NCBI GenBank assembly: GCA_030760725.1
Contig: JASWHV010000004.1
Span: 58,743,136-58,807,135 of the forward strand
From: Neostapfia colusana
Lineage: Eukaryota > Streptophyta > Magnoliopsida > Poales > Poaceae
Direction of reading: 5' to 3'
DNA: 64,000 nucleotides
Shown: piece after piece, positions 1 through 11,310 of the stretch
Layout of the letters: the number at the start of each line of letters is the position of its first letter
Numbering within the stretch: the stretch's first letter is position 1
Notes under the pieces: model-generated
Database searches by the model: none
Seen by the model: only the letters and a program-made list of their open reading frames with translations
Told to the model about the DNA's origin: nothing
Made by a program: the position numbers and the translations under genes

Positions 1-2405
1 GCTCATCACCGAGGAGGTAACGAGTTCTGGAGCGGTTTCTGGATTCTGTACGCGTAGAAATACCGGGGCAGAAACCGACCTGAATTCCACAACAAATCAA
101 CTAAAGATAAGCTGTTAGAATCCAACGGCGATCTGAATAGGACTCTTATTCGGGATATAATCATATTAGGACTCTTCTCTTCCCGATTATAAATAGAATC
201 CAGAACCTCTGGCCGAAACCACAAACTTCTTTTCAAATTCCTGAGCCGACGACTTAGAGCCCTAAGTCCCAACCCACCGAGTAGACCATCGCCGGAGTGC
301 AGCAAGGAAGATCACCGGAGGAAGCCCAACGATCTGAGGAAGACCTCGAGACCGAGAAGAACGTAATGTAGGTCTCCAATACCACCTTACGATATCGTTG
401 TGTTCTTTTTGCATCTGTTCTTTGATTCCTTTCGAACAGAAGCCTTCTCGTGGACAGAGCACTTTATGATCAGGTTGATCTAGAAGACATGATCATCGCC
501 ATGTCCACCTTTGATCCGAACACCCCTGTTCGTCATAAAATCTATGCAAGCCATGCAAGAACACGTGCAAACCAATCTAATAAACCTAATCGTAGGATAG
601 CATGCATATGCATCATCGCATCTAGTTTAAGGTTTGTGCATGATACTGATTGCTGTGAATCTTGTATGCACGTGATCCTACATAGCAGGACAAGCTCAGG
701 GAGCTGTCTACGACAAACTGCAGCAACAAGGTTTTGAGATCCAAGAACAACCGGAACCGCAAGAACAAGGCAAGTGCTCCTTGACCATATTGATCCTATG
801 TTTTGGGTGAAACTGTTTTGTTTGCGAAAAGGTGTGCGTACTGAGTCAAACATGATGGGAAACCCTTTCTATAGGAGTTTACTAGTTTTGGTTAAACCAC
901 CCTTGTCACCAGGGAAGTTCATGAGTCGGGTATGGTTTTTGTTTTATGCTTCGCTGAGTCCATGGGATTGGGAAGCGAGATAAATGTGTCTAGCTAACTG
1001 CACTCGTAATGATAATGAGAAACTGATGATGTTATTGAACACGGATCGGAGGGAGATGTAGGCAAGCCTGGGTTTGTGAATGAGGTAGCATGATATGGTG
1101 GTTTACTTGCCGTAGATCTAAGGACGGGTTCATGCATGCACATGCCAGGATAACAGCGCCACTACAAGGCCAAGTATGGGTGCGGCTTAGCTGAGTAATT
1201 AGGTAAGTTGCTAGAATGTTATGGACTGTGGAAGGCGCGGGGAATGGGAGTCGAGTGAGGACTGCCCTGGGAACTGCATGGCACAAGAGGGGGCCCGTTG
1301 GTGGGAGAATTGGAGATTCTAGCCTACCGGTGAAATCTTAGTGAGTCCATACATTTAGTAACCCCTTTGTAAAGGCTATTTTGTGATGTCTTGACCATAC
1401 ACCGATGGTTGTGTACTGGTATAATGGAGGTTCTGCAGTCGCCGACGGGTGACGAAATCACAAACTTGTGGGTAAAGAGGTGCAAACTCTGTAGAGTTCT
1501 TAAAACTATCATGATAGCCGAGCTTACGGTCACGAGCGCCTGGCTAAACTGCCATGATTAGTAGGGATGGTTATTGGGATGATTAGTTGGGATGGTGATC
1601 GGGAAGGTTCTTGGTCATGGTTATTGTTTTTGGTTATGGTTTGGTTTTGGGACTGATGAGTCCGGGTGAAAAGTTGGTTGCATGACTGTTGAGTCATGGC
1701 AAAGAGATTGGTCTCGGTGTGAGACGAAAGTTGTTTATGAGATGAGATGGTAGCGAATACGGGAAGGTATTCGTGAGATGGTAGCGAATACGAGGAGTTA
1801 TTCGTGAGTAAGAATGAAGTTGATTAATGTTCGGGTGGAACATGGAAAATGATGGAGGTATGTTGGTAATTTAACACATGTTGGGATTGCATTCATTTAA
1901 AGTTAAGTTGCTGTTTTATCATGGTTTTATAAATCTGCTTTTCTGCAAATGAGCCTTTTTATACCTACCTTATTATGAGCTACATATCTTGTGTTTTCCC
2001 GCACTTGCTGAGTACATCATTGTACTCAAACTTGCATTATTATTTCATCATCAGCAGCAGAAGAAGCTTACTATGAAGACCAAGTGGAGCATTAAGGCGT
2101 GTGATCTATTCTCAACCTTGCTTGTGGAGGGTGTAGAGATGGAGCCACTTCTGCTTAGATTTGCTTCCGCATTAGTTAAATCGCTTCTGCATTAGAATAA
2201 AGACTTCTGCTGCATAGAAATAAGACTTCCGCTGTGAGCATGAGTCCAAGACTCATGAGATATTGTAATAAACTCTGTTATTCATGGTAATATATAGTCT
2301 GAATTCAGTTTGTGGAACATATGTGTATGTGTGATGGACATCCTGGGCACACATATGCATTAGTTCTCGGTTCCGTGGTTTTTCCACAGAATTGAGGGTG
2401 TCACA
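1..2405 (+). repeat. Gypsy family-1 LTR, left end outside window
   Basis: This is the downstream part of a long LTR of the family also present at 4796-7484 (minus), 20232-22178, 31380-47420 and 52038-53170. It ends in GGGTGTCACA at 2405, the same end as the other copies. It contains a TATA box (188-195), the conserved R/U5 block with palindromes near 1486-1517, and a GAGTAC/GTACTC hairpin at 2010-2027. CACTA-type coding sequence follows directly, with no primer site, so this is a solo or 3' LTR inserted in a CACTA element. The donor-like site seen in sister copies reads AAT|GTAGGT here, a weakened match. Small ORFs across it are not conserved and are not called as genes. Confidence 0.85.
188..195 (+). 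promoter_or_regulatory. TATA box of the family-1 LTR
   Basis: TATAAATA is followed by a GC-rich leader. The equivalent boxes are at 20755-20762, 32637-32644 (TATAAGTA) and 52527-52534, each before the same leader sequence. Confidence 0.7.
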
Positions 2406-3073
2406 GCAAGAGAGGCTGACGCGGACCCAGGAGGAGCTCGACAGGACGAAGGCCATCTAGGAGTACCAAGCTAACTACATGGCCCAGATGCAGGAAGGGG
2501 TGGAGGTAAATAATTTCAACTACTGTAGTTTACTTTCATAACATTTCAGTAATACATATGTTCTAATATTTCCCAATTATAGGCCTTAGCTCGACAGAAC
2601 GGACAACAAATCACGATTCCTGCGTGGCAACCGCCACAGGTGACCCCGTCACAGGAGCCCGCAGCCCAGGTGCCTCCGGTACAGGTAATAAACTCTTTAA
2701 TATTATATTTTTCATCTAACATAAGGAGAGAGGGAGATGTAGAGTGGTACAGAAGGGAGATAGGAAGTGCGAGAGAGACTGAGAGTGAGATGGAGAGATG
2801 GAGTGTTGCAATAGAGGGAGAGAGAGAGTGCGAGAGAGGGTGTGAGTGAGAATAACATAAAGAGGAGATGAATAGTACAGAGAGAGGAAGAGAGTGAGAA
2901 AAAAGAGAAAGACATTGATATCTGAATCCAAACCGTCTTAACTACTCATGTGTTTTGTTGGGTTCAGCGACGGAGGCCTCTATTCCATCGCCATAGCTAC
3001 CGGTTCCAAGAGAGACGCGTGGAGATGATATCTTCGGCTCCGGAGGTAGTCGAGGGGGTAGTGTGTAGCCCGT
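2406..3073 (+). pseudogene. CACTA-encoded protein, C-terminal exons
   Basis: Three exon-like blocks fit a spliced gene. The first (2406-2505) encodes a coiled-coil-like stretch including EYQANYMAQMQE and ends at a GT donor. The second (2583-2684) follows TTATAG, is rich in Q and P, and ends CAG|GTAATA. The third starts after TTCAG at 2967 and is open to about 3073. Stretches like EYQANYMAQMQE occur in the C-terminal part of plant En/Spm-type transposon proteins. An in-frame stop (TAG near 2458) shows decay. The second intron holds a GA-rich simple repeat (about 2724-2910). The identification is by resemblance only. Confidence 0.5.
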
Positions 3074-3199
3074 TTATAATTTGTGTTGTGTGTGATGCAT
3101 ATGAACTGTTTTATGACTGTTTACTTCTGTTTTATAACTGTTTGTTCTGTGAGATGGCCATCGAGCCAGGTTAGGGCGTTTCTGTTTTTTTTAAAAAAA

Positions 3200-3572
3200 A
3201 ATTACAAACATAACTTACGACGGCTACTGCCCAGAAGCCGTCGTAAGTTAGCTTCTGTTACTTACGACGGTCACCAGAACCGTCATAACTTAGCTTCTGC
3301 TACTTATGATGGTCACTAGAACCGTTGTAAGTAACGTGCCTTGGGCCACCACGTGGCCTGGGCCGTTACTTACGACGGATGTGCGACGCCGTCGTAAGTT
3401 AAGTTATTTACGACGGTAGCCATCGTAAGTTAGGTTATTTATGATCCGGTAATTACCTCGGCTGTATACCGTCGTAAGTAAAGAAATACCGTCGTAAGTA
3501 GCTAACTTACGACGGTTTATGACTTAATTACGATGGCCTTAGCCGTTGTAAGTTCGTCGAATCCCTGTAGTG
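3200..3572. repeat. CACTA subterminal repeats
   Basis: Roughly 15 copies of ACTTACGACGG and its reverse complement CCGTCGTAAGT, some diverged, lie in both orientations. In autonomous elements such arrays bind the element's own protein. The inverted copies can fold into long hairpins. Confidence 0.8.
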
Positions 3573-3575
3573 GTT

Positions 3576-3764
3576 GGCCTGCAGCTGTCCCGACGTTTGT
3601 ATCATAGTTTGCATGAGCTAGTTCTGCATAGCCATCAAACGTTCAAGGTTGCTTGCATCAGCCCCGAGGTTAGCATCTTCAGGAACTTCCACATTGCCAT
3701 CCTCATGTGGTTCGTTGTTACCATGAGCGTTCCTTCAGTGGCGGTTGGAATTTTTCCTCGGCAT
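3576..3764 (-). pseudogene. C2 gag, N-terminal fragment
   Basis: This is the first roughly 63 codons of a Ty3/gypsy capsid precursor, colinear with the gag of E at 48109 and D at 16893. It shows the shared asparagine-rich start, then a segment with LMAMQNQLMQTMIQT. The start ATG at 3764 comes immediately after a pyrimidine-rich CTCACAG, as in the sister copies. The CACTA insertion at 3572 removes the rest. It cannot give a working capsid protein. Confidence 0.75.
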
Positions 3765-4037
3765 CTGTGAGAGAGTAGATTAGGAAATAGAAATTTAGAT
3801 TGATCCCCCAACTATATGCATCAAGGTGTATAAACTAAGCAACTTATTTTATTAATTTAAGCCTATATGAGGATGTGAACAAGTGCCGAAGCATCTCACA
3901 TCTCCCCACTATGTGTGGATGTGGACATTAGCCAAAGCGTCCCACAACTCACACCAAGCACACAACCCAAGCAATCATCATAAAATTTCACTCTTATTTC
4001 AGGCTACTACGTCTAAGCGTTCCTATTTCAACTTTAT

Positions 4038-4524
4038 TCAATGAAACCTAAACTTAATCATGAGAACCGGTGATGTTCTCGCCGTGTGACGGTGTGGTCC
4101 ATACATGGGCGCACACCATGGTGAGTCGGCAGTCCATGTAGGGATAGATGACGCTGGTGCTCCATTTATTTCCATGTTGGCACAAGTCTCCTCTTGTTTT
4201 TTCAGCAAGTACAGCTTCTTGCAGAGGTAACGGATATCTTCTTGTGCACTTGCATAGCGGTTTCCTAACTCCACGAGCAACCTCTGAGACTTGTCAGCAG
4301 CTTGTGGGTTGGAAAGAGCTCCTTCATGGGGTCTAATGATCTCCCTTGTACCACTCTTTTGGATCCTCTTCCTCATGCATGGAGCTACTGACTTCATCTT
4401 CCTCATGGGGATCCATCTTCACCTCCTCCCAATATGGTCCATCGGACACCTCAATGGGGTTAAGTGCACTCCCAAGTGGTGGTCGACGAGTTCTCATGTG
4501 TATTGTGCTCTTAGTGACCGGCAT
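4038..4524 (-). pseudogene. C2 ORF1 (extra ORF upstream of gag), internally deleted
   Basis: It starts MPVTKSTIHMR at 4524 directly after TTTATAG. An acidic stretch (EEVKMDPHEEDE) follows, then a jump to a segment with KSGTREII and a helical YLCKKLYLLKKQEE region, ending near 4038. Compared with C1 ORF1 (9260-8266), the middle part including the W-D-A block is missing, so this is an internal deletion plus a frameshift. The function of ORF1 is unknown. It is homologous to the intact ORF1 of element G at 37445-38224. Confidence 0.6.
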
Positions 4525-4779
4525 CTATAAATAAGACATGAGAAAATTTAGAGAAAAAGGAAATAACTCTAAAATTTCAGAAGCTATGAAGCAAGAAAAC
4601 AGAAAGTGTGGCGGTTCACAAGAAAAGAAGAAAGAGGGGCTGAAAATAGCACTTTGCAGTGGCTGAGTTGACAAATAAAGTGTAGCAGCAAGTAATTTTC
4701 AAAAATAACAGTTTATAGGGGTATTCCTATGTGTTTTAGAGTGTCCATTCTACCTAGGCTTGCGTCCTATGGTGAACGT

Positions 4780-4792
4780 GGCTCTGATGCCA
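4780..4792 (-). other. Primer-binding site of C2
   Basis: The minus strand reads TGGCATCAGAGCC three bases after the LTR end (TGTCACA). This is one base off TGGTATCAGAGCC, complementary to the 3' end of initiator methionine tRNA, as at 47424 and 57409. Confidence 0.75.
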
Positions 4793-4795
4793 ATT

Positions 4796-7484
4796 TGTGA
4801 CACCCGGCTCCGAAAATGAACCAAGTGAATGCATATGTGTGCCCAGGATGTTCATCACACATACACATGTACTTCACAAACTGAAATTTAGAGTATAACC
4901 ACATACAAATAGTGTTATAGTATCATTACATTGACTCATTGTCTCACTCAGGAATATCTAACTTATTCTTGCAGCGGAAGACTCTAAATGACAGCGGAAA
5001 ATGACTAAGACGATGGACTCCAAATTTTCAACTCCACAGGCATGTTGACAGTAGTGCGCATGCCTAGTACTCCACCTGTTCCTCGGAGTATTCTTCTCCT
5101 GTAGCTGATATATATGTGGGAATGCAAGGGTGAGTACATGTCGTACTCAGCAAGTGCGGGAAAAGTATAACATGTAGCTTACAACAAGGTAGGAAAGAAA
5201 TGGTTTCATTGCAGCAAGCAAATTTTATTTCACAAATATGATAAAAACAGCAACTATCTCTAGGTGAATTAAATCCCAACATAACCCAGTAATTCATCAT
5301 CATTCCTTCATCATAATTCATCATTTATCAAGCCTGAACTAGCCAATACTCTTTCTTAAGTTCATCTCATACTCATAAATACTCATAACCATCTCATTTT
5401 CATAGAACCAAAACAAAACTCATTGTCATGACCCAAAACAGTCCCAAAACCAGTCCCAAAAATCATACCCGAATAACCATCCCAAGTTTTGCCTCTAATC
5501 ATGGAAGTTGGCCAGGTGCTTGTAACCGGAAGCACGGATATCATGATAGTTTTACACTCTGCGGAGGTGGCACCACTTTACCCACGAGTTGTGATTGTGT
5601 CACCCGTCGGCGACTAATGAAAACCTCCATTACGCCACTACACAACCGTCGGTGTATGACCAAGAGATAACAAAATAGCTTTTACAAAGGGGCTACTAGA
5701 ATGTATGGACCCACTGAGGTTTTGCCGGCAGGCTCGAATCTCCATTATCCCACCCACGTGCCCCCTCGTGTGCCATGCAGTTCCCAGGGCAGTCCTCCTC
5801 GACTCCCATTCCCCGCGCCATCCAATAGTCCATAACAAACTAGCAACACACCTAATTAATCAGCTAAGCTGCACCCATATTTGGCCTTGTGGTGGCACTG
5901 TTTTCCTGGCATGTGCTTGCATGAACCAGTCCTTAGATCTACGACAAGCTTTCCTAGATCTCCCCAATTCCATGTTCATTAACATCATCAAATTCTCATC
6001 ATCTTTAATCTTATGAGCGCAGTAGCTAAACATGTTTTATTTCAGCTTCCCGTATCCCGTAAATTAAGCGAAGGAAAAGGAAAAATGACAACTCAATTAT
6101 GTTTCCCGGCGACAAGGGTGGCTAACAAAACTAGAAAACTCCTAAAAAAGGGTTTCCCATCAACTTGACACGAGCATGCAAGTTTTACAATCAAAACAGT
6201 TTCAAAAAGTTAGGTTCAATATGGTCAAGGGGCACTTGCCTTGCTCCCGCGGTTCGTGTTGCTCAAGCGTCTCGAAGTCTTGGTGTTGTAGTTCCTCGTA
6301 GACGGCCTCTTGAGCATGTCCTACTCACGACCACACACATACAAAGATTACAGCAATCAATTATCATGCACAAACTTTACTCAAGATGCAATGAGGTAGA
6401 TGAATTCAATTCCTACGGTGCAGTTTGTAAAAAATCAGTTTGCACATGTTCTTGCAAGTTTTAGTAGGCTTCCACGGGGTTTCATGATGAACAAGGCTGC
6501 TGGAATCAAGTGTGGAGGTGGCTATGATCATGACTCAATTCGTAGATCAATTCCACCATCAGAACTTGACCGAAACATGGTCTGTCCACACGCAGAAACT
6601 TCTACTCGCAGGGGGTGGAGAAAACGGGTGCGTAGAAACAGCGGCGATGTGGTAAGAGGAGTAACGGAGACCTACCTCACTTCTTCCTCCTCTCCTCCTT
6701 GCGGCAAGACCCTTTTCCTTGCAATGGCTGCAGCTGGGGCTTTCCTTTGGAGAATGGTGAAGCTGCGGCTAGGGAAGGATGTTGGGGGCTTCTTCTCCGC
6801 TGACGGCGAGGCGTAGCGGAGCTTCGACGGTGGCCAAACTTTAGCAGGGGTAGCAGCCAGAGCTTGACAGCAGGGGAGAGGGGCGGCGGCCAGGAAAATA
6901 TGCGCTAGGGGATGGCGGCTAGGGGGAGGGTTTTATTAATAAGGGGAAGAAAATAGCTAGGGAGGCTAGGATTTTAGCAACTCATTTATCCAAGGGCTGA
7001 GATTTAATTTGAGAAGAGGTGGAAGCTAGGGGCTGTGATTTAATTATTTAATTTCCACCAAGGGCTGAGATTATTTAGGGGGAAAGAAAATCTAACAAAA
7101 AAAAGAGAAGGGGGCGGCTAGGGTTCCCCCCCTTTAGGTGGTGCAGCCAAGGGGGGGGGGGGGTGGCTAGGGTTCCCCTACCCCCCTAGGTGGTGCGGCC
7201 AATTTGGGGGGAAAGTTCCCCCCAATGTAGAGAAAAATCCCCTAGGGGAAATTAGGGAAAATCAGGGAAAATTTTGGGGCGGCCAGATTTAGCTTTATTT
7301 ATTTATTTATTCTTATTATTTTTATTTCTTTTTCTTTTCTATTAATTTTTATTATTTCCTATTTATATTTCCTTTTATTTATTTTTTGTTTATATATTCC
7401 TTCTTTTATTTTCTTCTTCTTTTTAAATGCTCCTCTACATGGAAAATGTATGTAATGCATGGTAGTAAAATTAGGGGTTTTACA
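4796..7484 (-). repeat. Complete family-1 LTR of C2 (2689 bp)
   Basis: It begins TGTAAAACCCC at 7484 and ends GGGTGTCACA at 4796, with TG...CA borders. It contains the conserved R/U5 block (palindrome near 5548-5560), the hairpin GAGTAC-ATGTC-GTACTC at 5132-5148, and a donor-like GTGAG|GTAGGT with the intron side starting at 6675. Poly-G and AT-rich simple sequence occurs at about 7130-7430. The plus-strand open frames at 5705-6016 and 6165-6816 lie within this LTR and are not supported as genes. Confidence 0.85.
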
Positions 7485-7987
7485 TGACTCCTTGAAGACA
7501 GCCCATGTGATTGTCTCTCGATTAGCATGACCGTTGCAAAGAGTGTCGCAGCAATCAGCGGCTGCTCCAATCAGTTGATGTGATGCAAAGAGAACCTTCT
7601 CCCGATCACTACATTGAACGATAGCAAGCTTCTTTTCAACAGACGTCAGCCAGTCATTGGCCTCCATTGGATCATTAGCTTGTGCAAAGGTAGGCCGTCC
7701 AGTCCTCATGAATTCTCCCAGTCTGTTGTGAGCTGCCAGTGGTGGCCTGGTGGCGATGGGGGTGCAGGAACGTGATTAGGGTTGTTGTTGTTAGCCTGCA
7801 GCTGTCCCAAAGTTTGCATCATGGCTTGCATGAGCTGGTTCTGCATAGCTATCATATGTTCAAGGTTGTTTGCACCAGCCCCATGTTTGACATCTTCAGG
7901 AACTTCCACATTGTTATCACCATCATCATGTGGTTCATTGTCACCACGAGCGTTCCTTCGGTGGAGGTTGGGATGTTCCCTCGGCAT
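7485..7987 (-). pseudogene. C1 gag, N-terminal part
   Basis: The start at 7987 follows CTCTCACAG directly. The N-terminal block (MPREHPNLHRRNARG) is followed by an acidic linker, LMQAMMQTLGQLQ and a proline-rich stretch. After a frameshift near 7709 comes the core of a Retrotrans_gag domain with MEANDWLTSVEKKLAIVQC and VLFASHQLIGAAAD. Sister copies read ADWW here; this copy has ADCC, a substitution of two normally conserved tryptophans. The frame ends at FKES where the C2 LTR begins. A Gag capsid role is known for the family; this copy is dead. Confidence 0.8.
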
Positions 7988-8265
7988 CTGTGAGAGAATA
8001 GAGCAGGAAATAGAAATTCAGATTTATCCCCCAACTATATGCATCAAGGTGTATGAACTAAGCAACTCCTCTATTAATATCGGACTATATGAGGATGTGG
8101 ACAAGTGCCAAAGCATCCCACATCTCTCTACTATGTCTGGATGTGGACATTCACCAAAGCATCCCACAACTCACACCCAAGCACACAAATACAAGAAATC
8201 ATCATAAAGGTAAAGCACACTACTCTTATTCAAACTACTATGATCTAAGCATTCTTTTTACAACT

Positions 8266-9260
8266 TTATTCAATAGGGAACATAAACTTAATCGTGAGAA
8301 CTAGTGCTGTTCTGGCCTTGTGGCAGGGCAGTCCATAAATGGGCGCACACCATGGTGAGTTGGCCGTCCATGTAGGGGCAGGTGATGCTGGTGCTCCATT
8401 CATTCCTGCATTGACACGAATCTCCTCTTGTTCTCCAGCAAGTATAGCTTCTTGCGGAGGTAGCGGATCTCTTAGTGTGCATTTAAATAGCGGTTTCCCA
8501 ACTCCACGAGCATCCTCTGAGCTTGTCAGCAGCTTGTGGATTAAAAGGAGCTCCTCCATGGGGTCCAATGATCTCCCTTGTACCACTCTTCCGATATGGG
8601 TGCAGCTCAAAGCTAGTGTTTTCAAGCTGCCCACGGAAAGCGCAGCATAGTCCGGTGAGTGCATCCCATGCAGCATCATCAATAGCTTCTGCCCTTGTGC
8701 TCTCCATGTGGGTGCGAAGTGCCGTGTGAAAAAACTACCGTTAGATAGGATGGTCACTTCAACCATCCACTCTTCATGTCTGAGACGAGGGGCTTTTTGA
8801 GGAGGTACTCCGGATATAAGCCGCAGCAATCAAGGAACTCTCTCAGCTCCCTAGGTATGTGTCCTCCCTCAACCCCGTTGGACTGGAATTCCTGAGCACA
8901 ACGGATGACCCATTCATCATCTTCATTCTCGGCCACAGCAGGTGGTGGCTCCTCTCCGTGTTCATCTTCATCCGGTTCAGATTCATAGGGCTCCACCTGG
9001 TGTAAGCCCGTGTGGTATTCCTCCTGAGGTGCGTACCAGTGTTGCCCTTCTTGCAGATTGTCTTCTATATAATCCTCAAATGGATCCACCTTTTCCGTAT
9101 CCTCTTCCTCATGCATAGGGCCATTGACTCCATCCTCATCATGAGGTTCCATATTGACTTCCTCCCAGTACGGTCCGTCACAAACCTTGATGGGGTTAAG
9201 AGAGCTTCCAAGAGGCGGTGGGCAAGTGCTCATGCGCGTTGTGCTCCTAGTGATCGACAT
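8266..9260 (-). pseudogene. C1 ORF1, near full length but frameshifted
   Basis: It starts MSITRSTTRMST at 9260 directly after CTTTTTTATAG. The first 168 codons are open: a short basic start, a long acidic region (EEDTEKVDPFEDYIEDN and a run of D/E near residues 100-120), then REFLDCCGLYPEYLL. Later segments lie in other frames: the EEW...VTILS block, DDAAWDALTG, RKSGTREIIGP, and a terminal RTALVLTIKF tail ending near 8280. The W-D-A and R-x-SGT-x-E signatures match ORF1 of family 3 (37445-38224). At least two frameshifts separate the pieces. I do not recognise a known domain. Confidence 0.65.
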
Positions 9261-9509
9261 CTATAAAAAAGACATGAGAACCTTAGCAAAGAGGGTAAAT
9301 AAATCCAAAAATTTCAGCAGCTATTAAGCAAGAGAATAGAGGGTAGGGCTGTCCAAAAGAAAAGAAGGGCTGAAAATAGCACTTTGCGGTGGCTGAGTTG
9401 ACAAGTAAAGTGCAGCAGCAAACAATTTTTGAAAATAGCAGTTTAGAGGGGTGTTCCTATGTGTTTTAGAGTATTGCGTCTTACGGTCAACATGGTTCCA
9501 GTACCAATT

Positions 9510-9588
9510 TGTGACACCCGGTTCTGAATATGAGCCGACTGATGTGTATGTATGCCCAGGATATTCATCACACATACACACTCACATC
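9510..9588 (-). repeat. Terminal 79 bp of the C1 5' LTR
   Basis: The minus strand reads GTGTATGTGTGATGAATATCC, then CCGGGTGTCACA at 9510, matching the ends of the LTRs at 2405 and 47420. It joins family-2 integrase sequence at about 9588. Confidence 0.8.
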
Positions 9589-10500
9589 CTCCCATTTCCA
9601 TGCCGGTATCTTTAAAGGTTGTAGCGGTCCGGCTTTCCGCATATGATCAGCCTTGACCGGTCTACACGTATCACACTCGGATACGTATTTAGCAATCTCC
9701 CTCTTCATCCTCGTCCACCAAAATTTCTGTTTCAAATCCTGGTACATCTTGTTACTTCTGGGATGAATCGAAAACTTCGACAGGTGGGCTTCATCCAATA
9801 TTTTCTTCCGGAGCTTCATATTACGCGGTACAACTATACGGTCGTTAAACCATATCGTACCGTTCTCATCCTTCCGGAAACATTTCACTTCTCCGTTGTC
9901 TAGTCTTCTCCGTATGTGAGCCATACCCCTGTCTCTTCTTTGAGCCTCAACAATCTCTTCACGGATTGTTGGAATGAGCGCGAGATTATAAAGCGCGCCA
10001 TACGGAATGACACGGAGACTTGGTTCTTCATCTTCCAACTCAGCAGCCGCTAAGTTGTGAACGTGGGCTTTCCGACTGAGCGCATCGGCGACCACATTCG
10101 CCTTTCCTGGATGATAATGAATCTCAAGTTCATAATCTTTAATGAGCTCTAGCCATCTTCGTTGCCTCATGTTCAACTCTTTCTGAGTGAAGATGTACTT
10201 CAAGCTCTTGTGGTCGGTGTAGAGGTGTACAAGATTTCTGAGCAAGTAATGCCTCCACATCTTCAAAGCAAGGACCATGGCAGCTAACAAAGATCATGAG
10301 TTGGATAATGCTGCTCGTGATTTCTGAGTTGACGAGATCCATAAGCGACCACTCGTCTTTCTTGCATCAGCACGCAGCCAAGACCGATGCCAGATGCATC
10401 GCAATAAACGTCGAATGGCTTTGTCGTATCCGTCTGAGCAAGAACTGGGGCTGTTGTGAGATGCTTCACTAAAGTCTTGAAAGCTTGTTACAAGCAGCAC
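9589..10500 (-). pseudogene. B RNase H and integrase N-terminal region
   Basis: Read on the minus strand, the Ty3 RNase H begins with FDVYCDASGIGLGCVLMQE (near 10420). After a frameshift it continues with LVHLYTDHKSLKYIF and NVVADALSRK. The integrase zinc-binding region follows with an H-x-H pair (near HLSKFSIHPRS) and a C-x2-C (CDTC). The frame ends at KWEDVS, where the catalytic DDE domain should begin, and joins the C1 LTR stub. The family functions are removal of template RNA and insertion of cDNA; this copy lacks the integrase core. Confidence 0.8.
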
Positions 10501-10536
10501 CCCACATAAATCTGGTGTTCTTCTTTAATAATTCTG

Positions 10537-11310
10537 TCATTGGTTTAGCGATCTTTGAGAAACCTGGAATGAACCTCCGTAATAACCCGCTAAACCTAGG
10601 AAACTTCGGATTTCATGCACTGACTTTGGTGACTCCCATTTCTGTACTTGGATAATCTTACTCGGATCTACAGCGATGCCCTCCGCTGAAATGATGTGTC
10701 CGAGAAAAGGTACTTGATCGATCCAGAATTCACACTTGCTGAATTTTGCATAGAGCTGATGATCTCGCAATCTTTGTAGCACAATATGCAGATGTTCAGC
10801 ATGTTCTTCTTTAGATTTGGAGTACACCAAGATATCGTCGATGAAGACAACGACGAATTTATCCAACTCCGGCATGAATACAGAATTCATTAGGTACATG
10901 AAGTGTGCCGGGGCGTTGGTTAATCCAAATGACATAAAGAGATACTCATAGAGTCCGTATCTCGTCGAGAATGCCGTCTTTGGTATGTCCTCCGGTCGGA
11001 TCTTGATTTGATGATACCCCGACCGAAGATCCATCTTCGAAAATACCTTTGCACCCACAAGTTGATCGAACAGGATGTCGATGCGGGGCAAAGGATACTT
11101 GTTCTTGATCGTGACAGCATTTAGAGGACGGTAATCAACACATAGCCGTAGTGTTTCGTCCTTCTTCTTGATGAACAACGCTGAGCAACCCCAAGGTGAA
11201 GAACATGGTCGTATGAAACTCTTGCTCATGAGTTCATTCAGTTGCTCTTTCAACTCCGCTAGCTCGTTAGGTGCCATATTGTAAGGCCTTCGTGATATCG
11301 GTGTCGCCGG
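10537..11310 (-). pseudogene. B reverse transcriptase (family 2)
   Basis: An open frame of 246 codons from 11277 covers most of a Ty3/gypsy RT. In order it shows FIRPCSSPWG, LRLCVDYRPLN, KYPLPRID, FSKMDLRSGYHQIKI, MSFGLTNAPAHF and the catalytic FVVVFIDDILVYSK with both aspartates, then LGHIISAEGI and SFLGLAGYY. Family sequence continues a few codons upstream to 11310, where plus-strand gag sequence begins. The thumb end is frameshifted near 10560. This is the best preserved RT of family 2 in the window, better than that of F. Confidence 0.9.

Larger units (their letters stand above)
2406..3572 (+). mobile_element. CACTA (En/Spm-type) transposon, right end
   Basis: The right terminus reads CACTACAGGGATT on the minus strand and ends at 3572, the expected CACTA terminal motif. 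About 15 direct and inverted copies of an ACTTACGACGG-type motif fill the last 370 bp, typical of CACTA subterminal regions. The insertion interrupts the gag of a family-1 gypsy element; the 3-bp target duplication would be GTT (3573-3575), but its partner lies outside the window. The left side is cut by the LTR at 1-2405, so the transposase gene is not seen. Confidence 0.8.
3573..7484 (-). mobile_element. Gypsy element C2 (family 1), 5' half
   Basis: Read on the minus strand it runs 5' LTR (7484-4796), PBS, ORF1 remnant (4524-4038) and the gag N-terminus (3764-3575), and is then cut by the CACTA element. The LTR starts with TG directly inside the gag of element C1 with no polypurine tract before it, so C2 is an insertion into C1 rather than its own 3' end. 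The flanking pentamer at 7485-7489 (TGACT, plus strand) is the candidate target duplication; its partner is outside the window. Confidence 0.75.
7485..9588 (-). mobile_element. Gypsy element C1 (family 1), remnant
   Basis: On the minus strand this has the last 79 bp of a 5' LTR (9588-9510), a degraded primer site just below it, ORF1 (9260-8266) and the first part of gag (7987-7485). C2 then interrupts gag. At 9588 the LTR stub is fused to the integrase region of the unrelated element B, so most of the 5' LTR is lost or lies elsewhere. Confidence 0.75.

Noticed and set aside
1032..1286. Minus-strand ORF with CHAVPRAVL, seen again at 5705-6016 (plus) and 33571-33795 (minus)
   Set aside because: The similarity reflects conserved LTR DNA in the R/U5 block. 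Frames and ends differ between copies, and no start context supports translation.
4796..9509. Tandem LTR-internal-LTR-internal array made by unequal recombination
   Set aside because: The central LTR begins in mid-gag without a polypurine tract, so a nested insertion explains it better.
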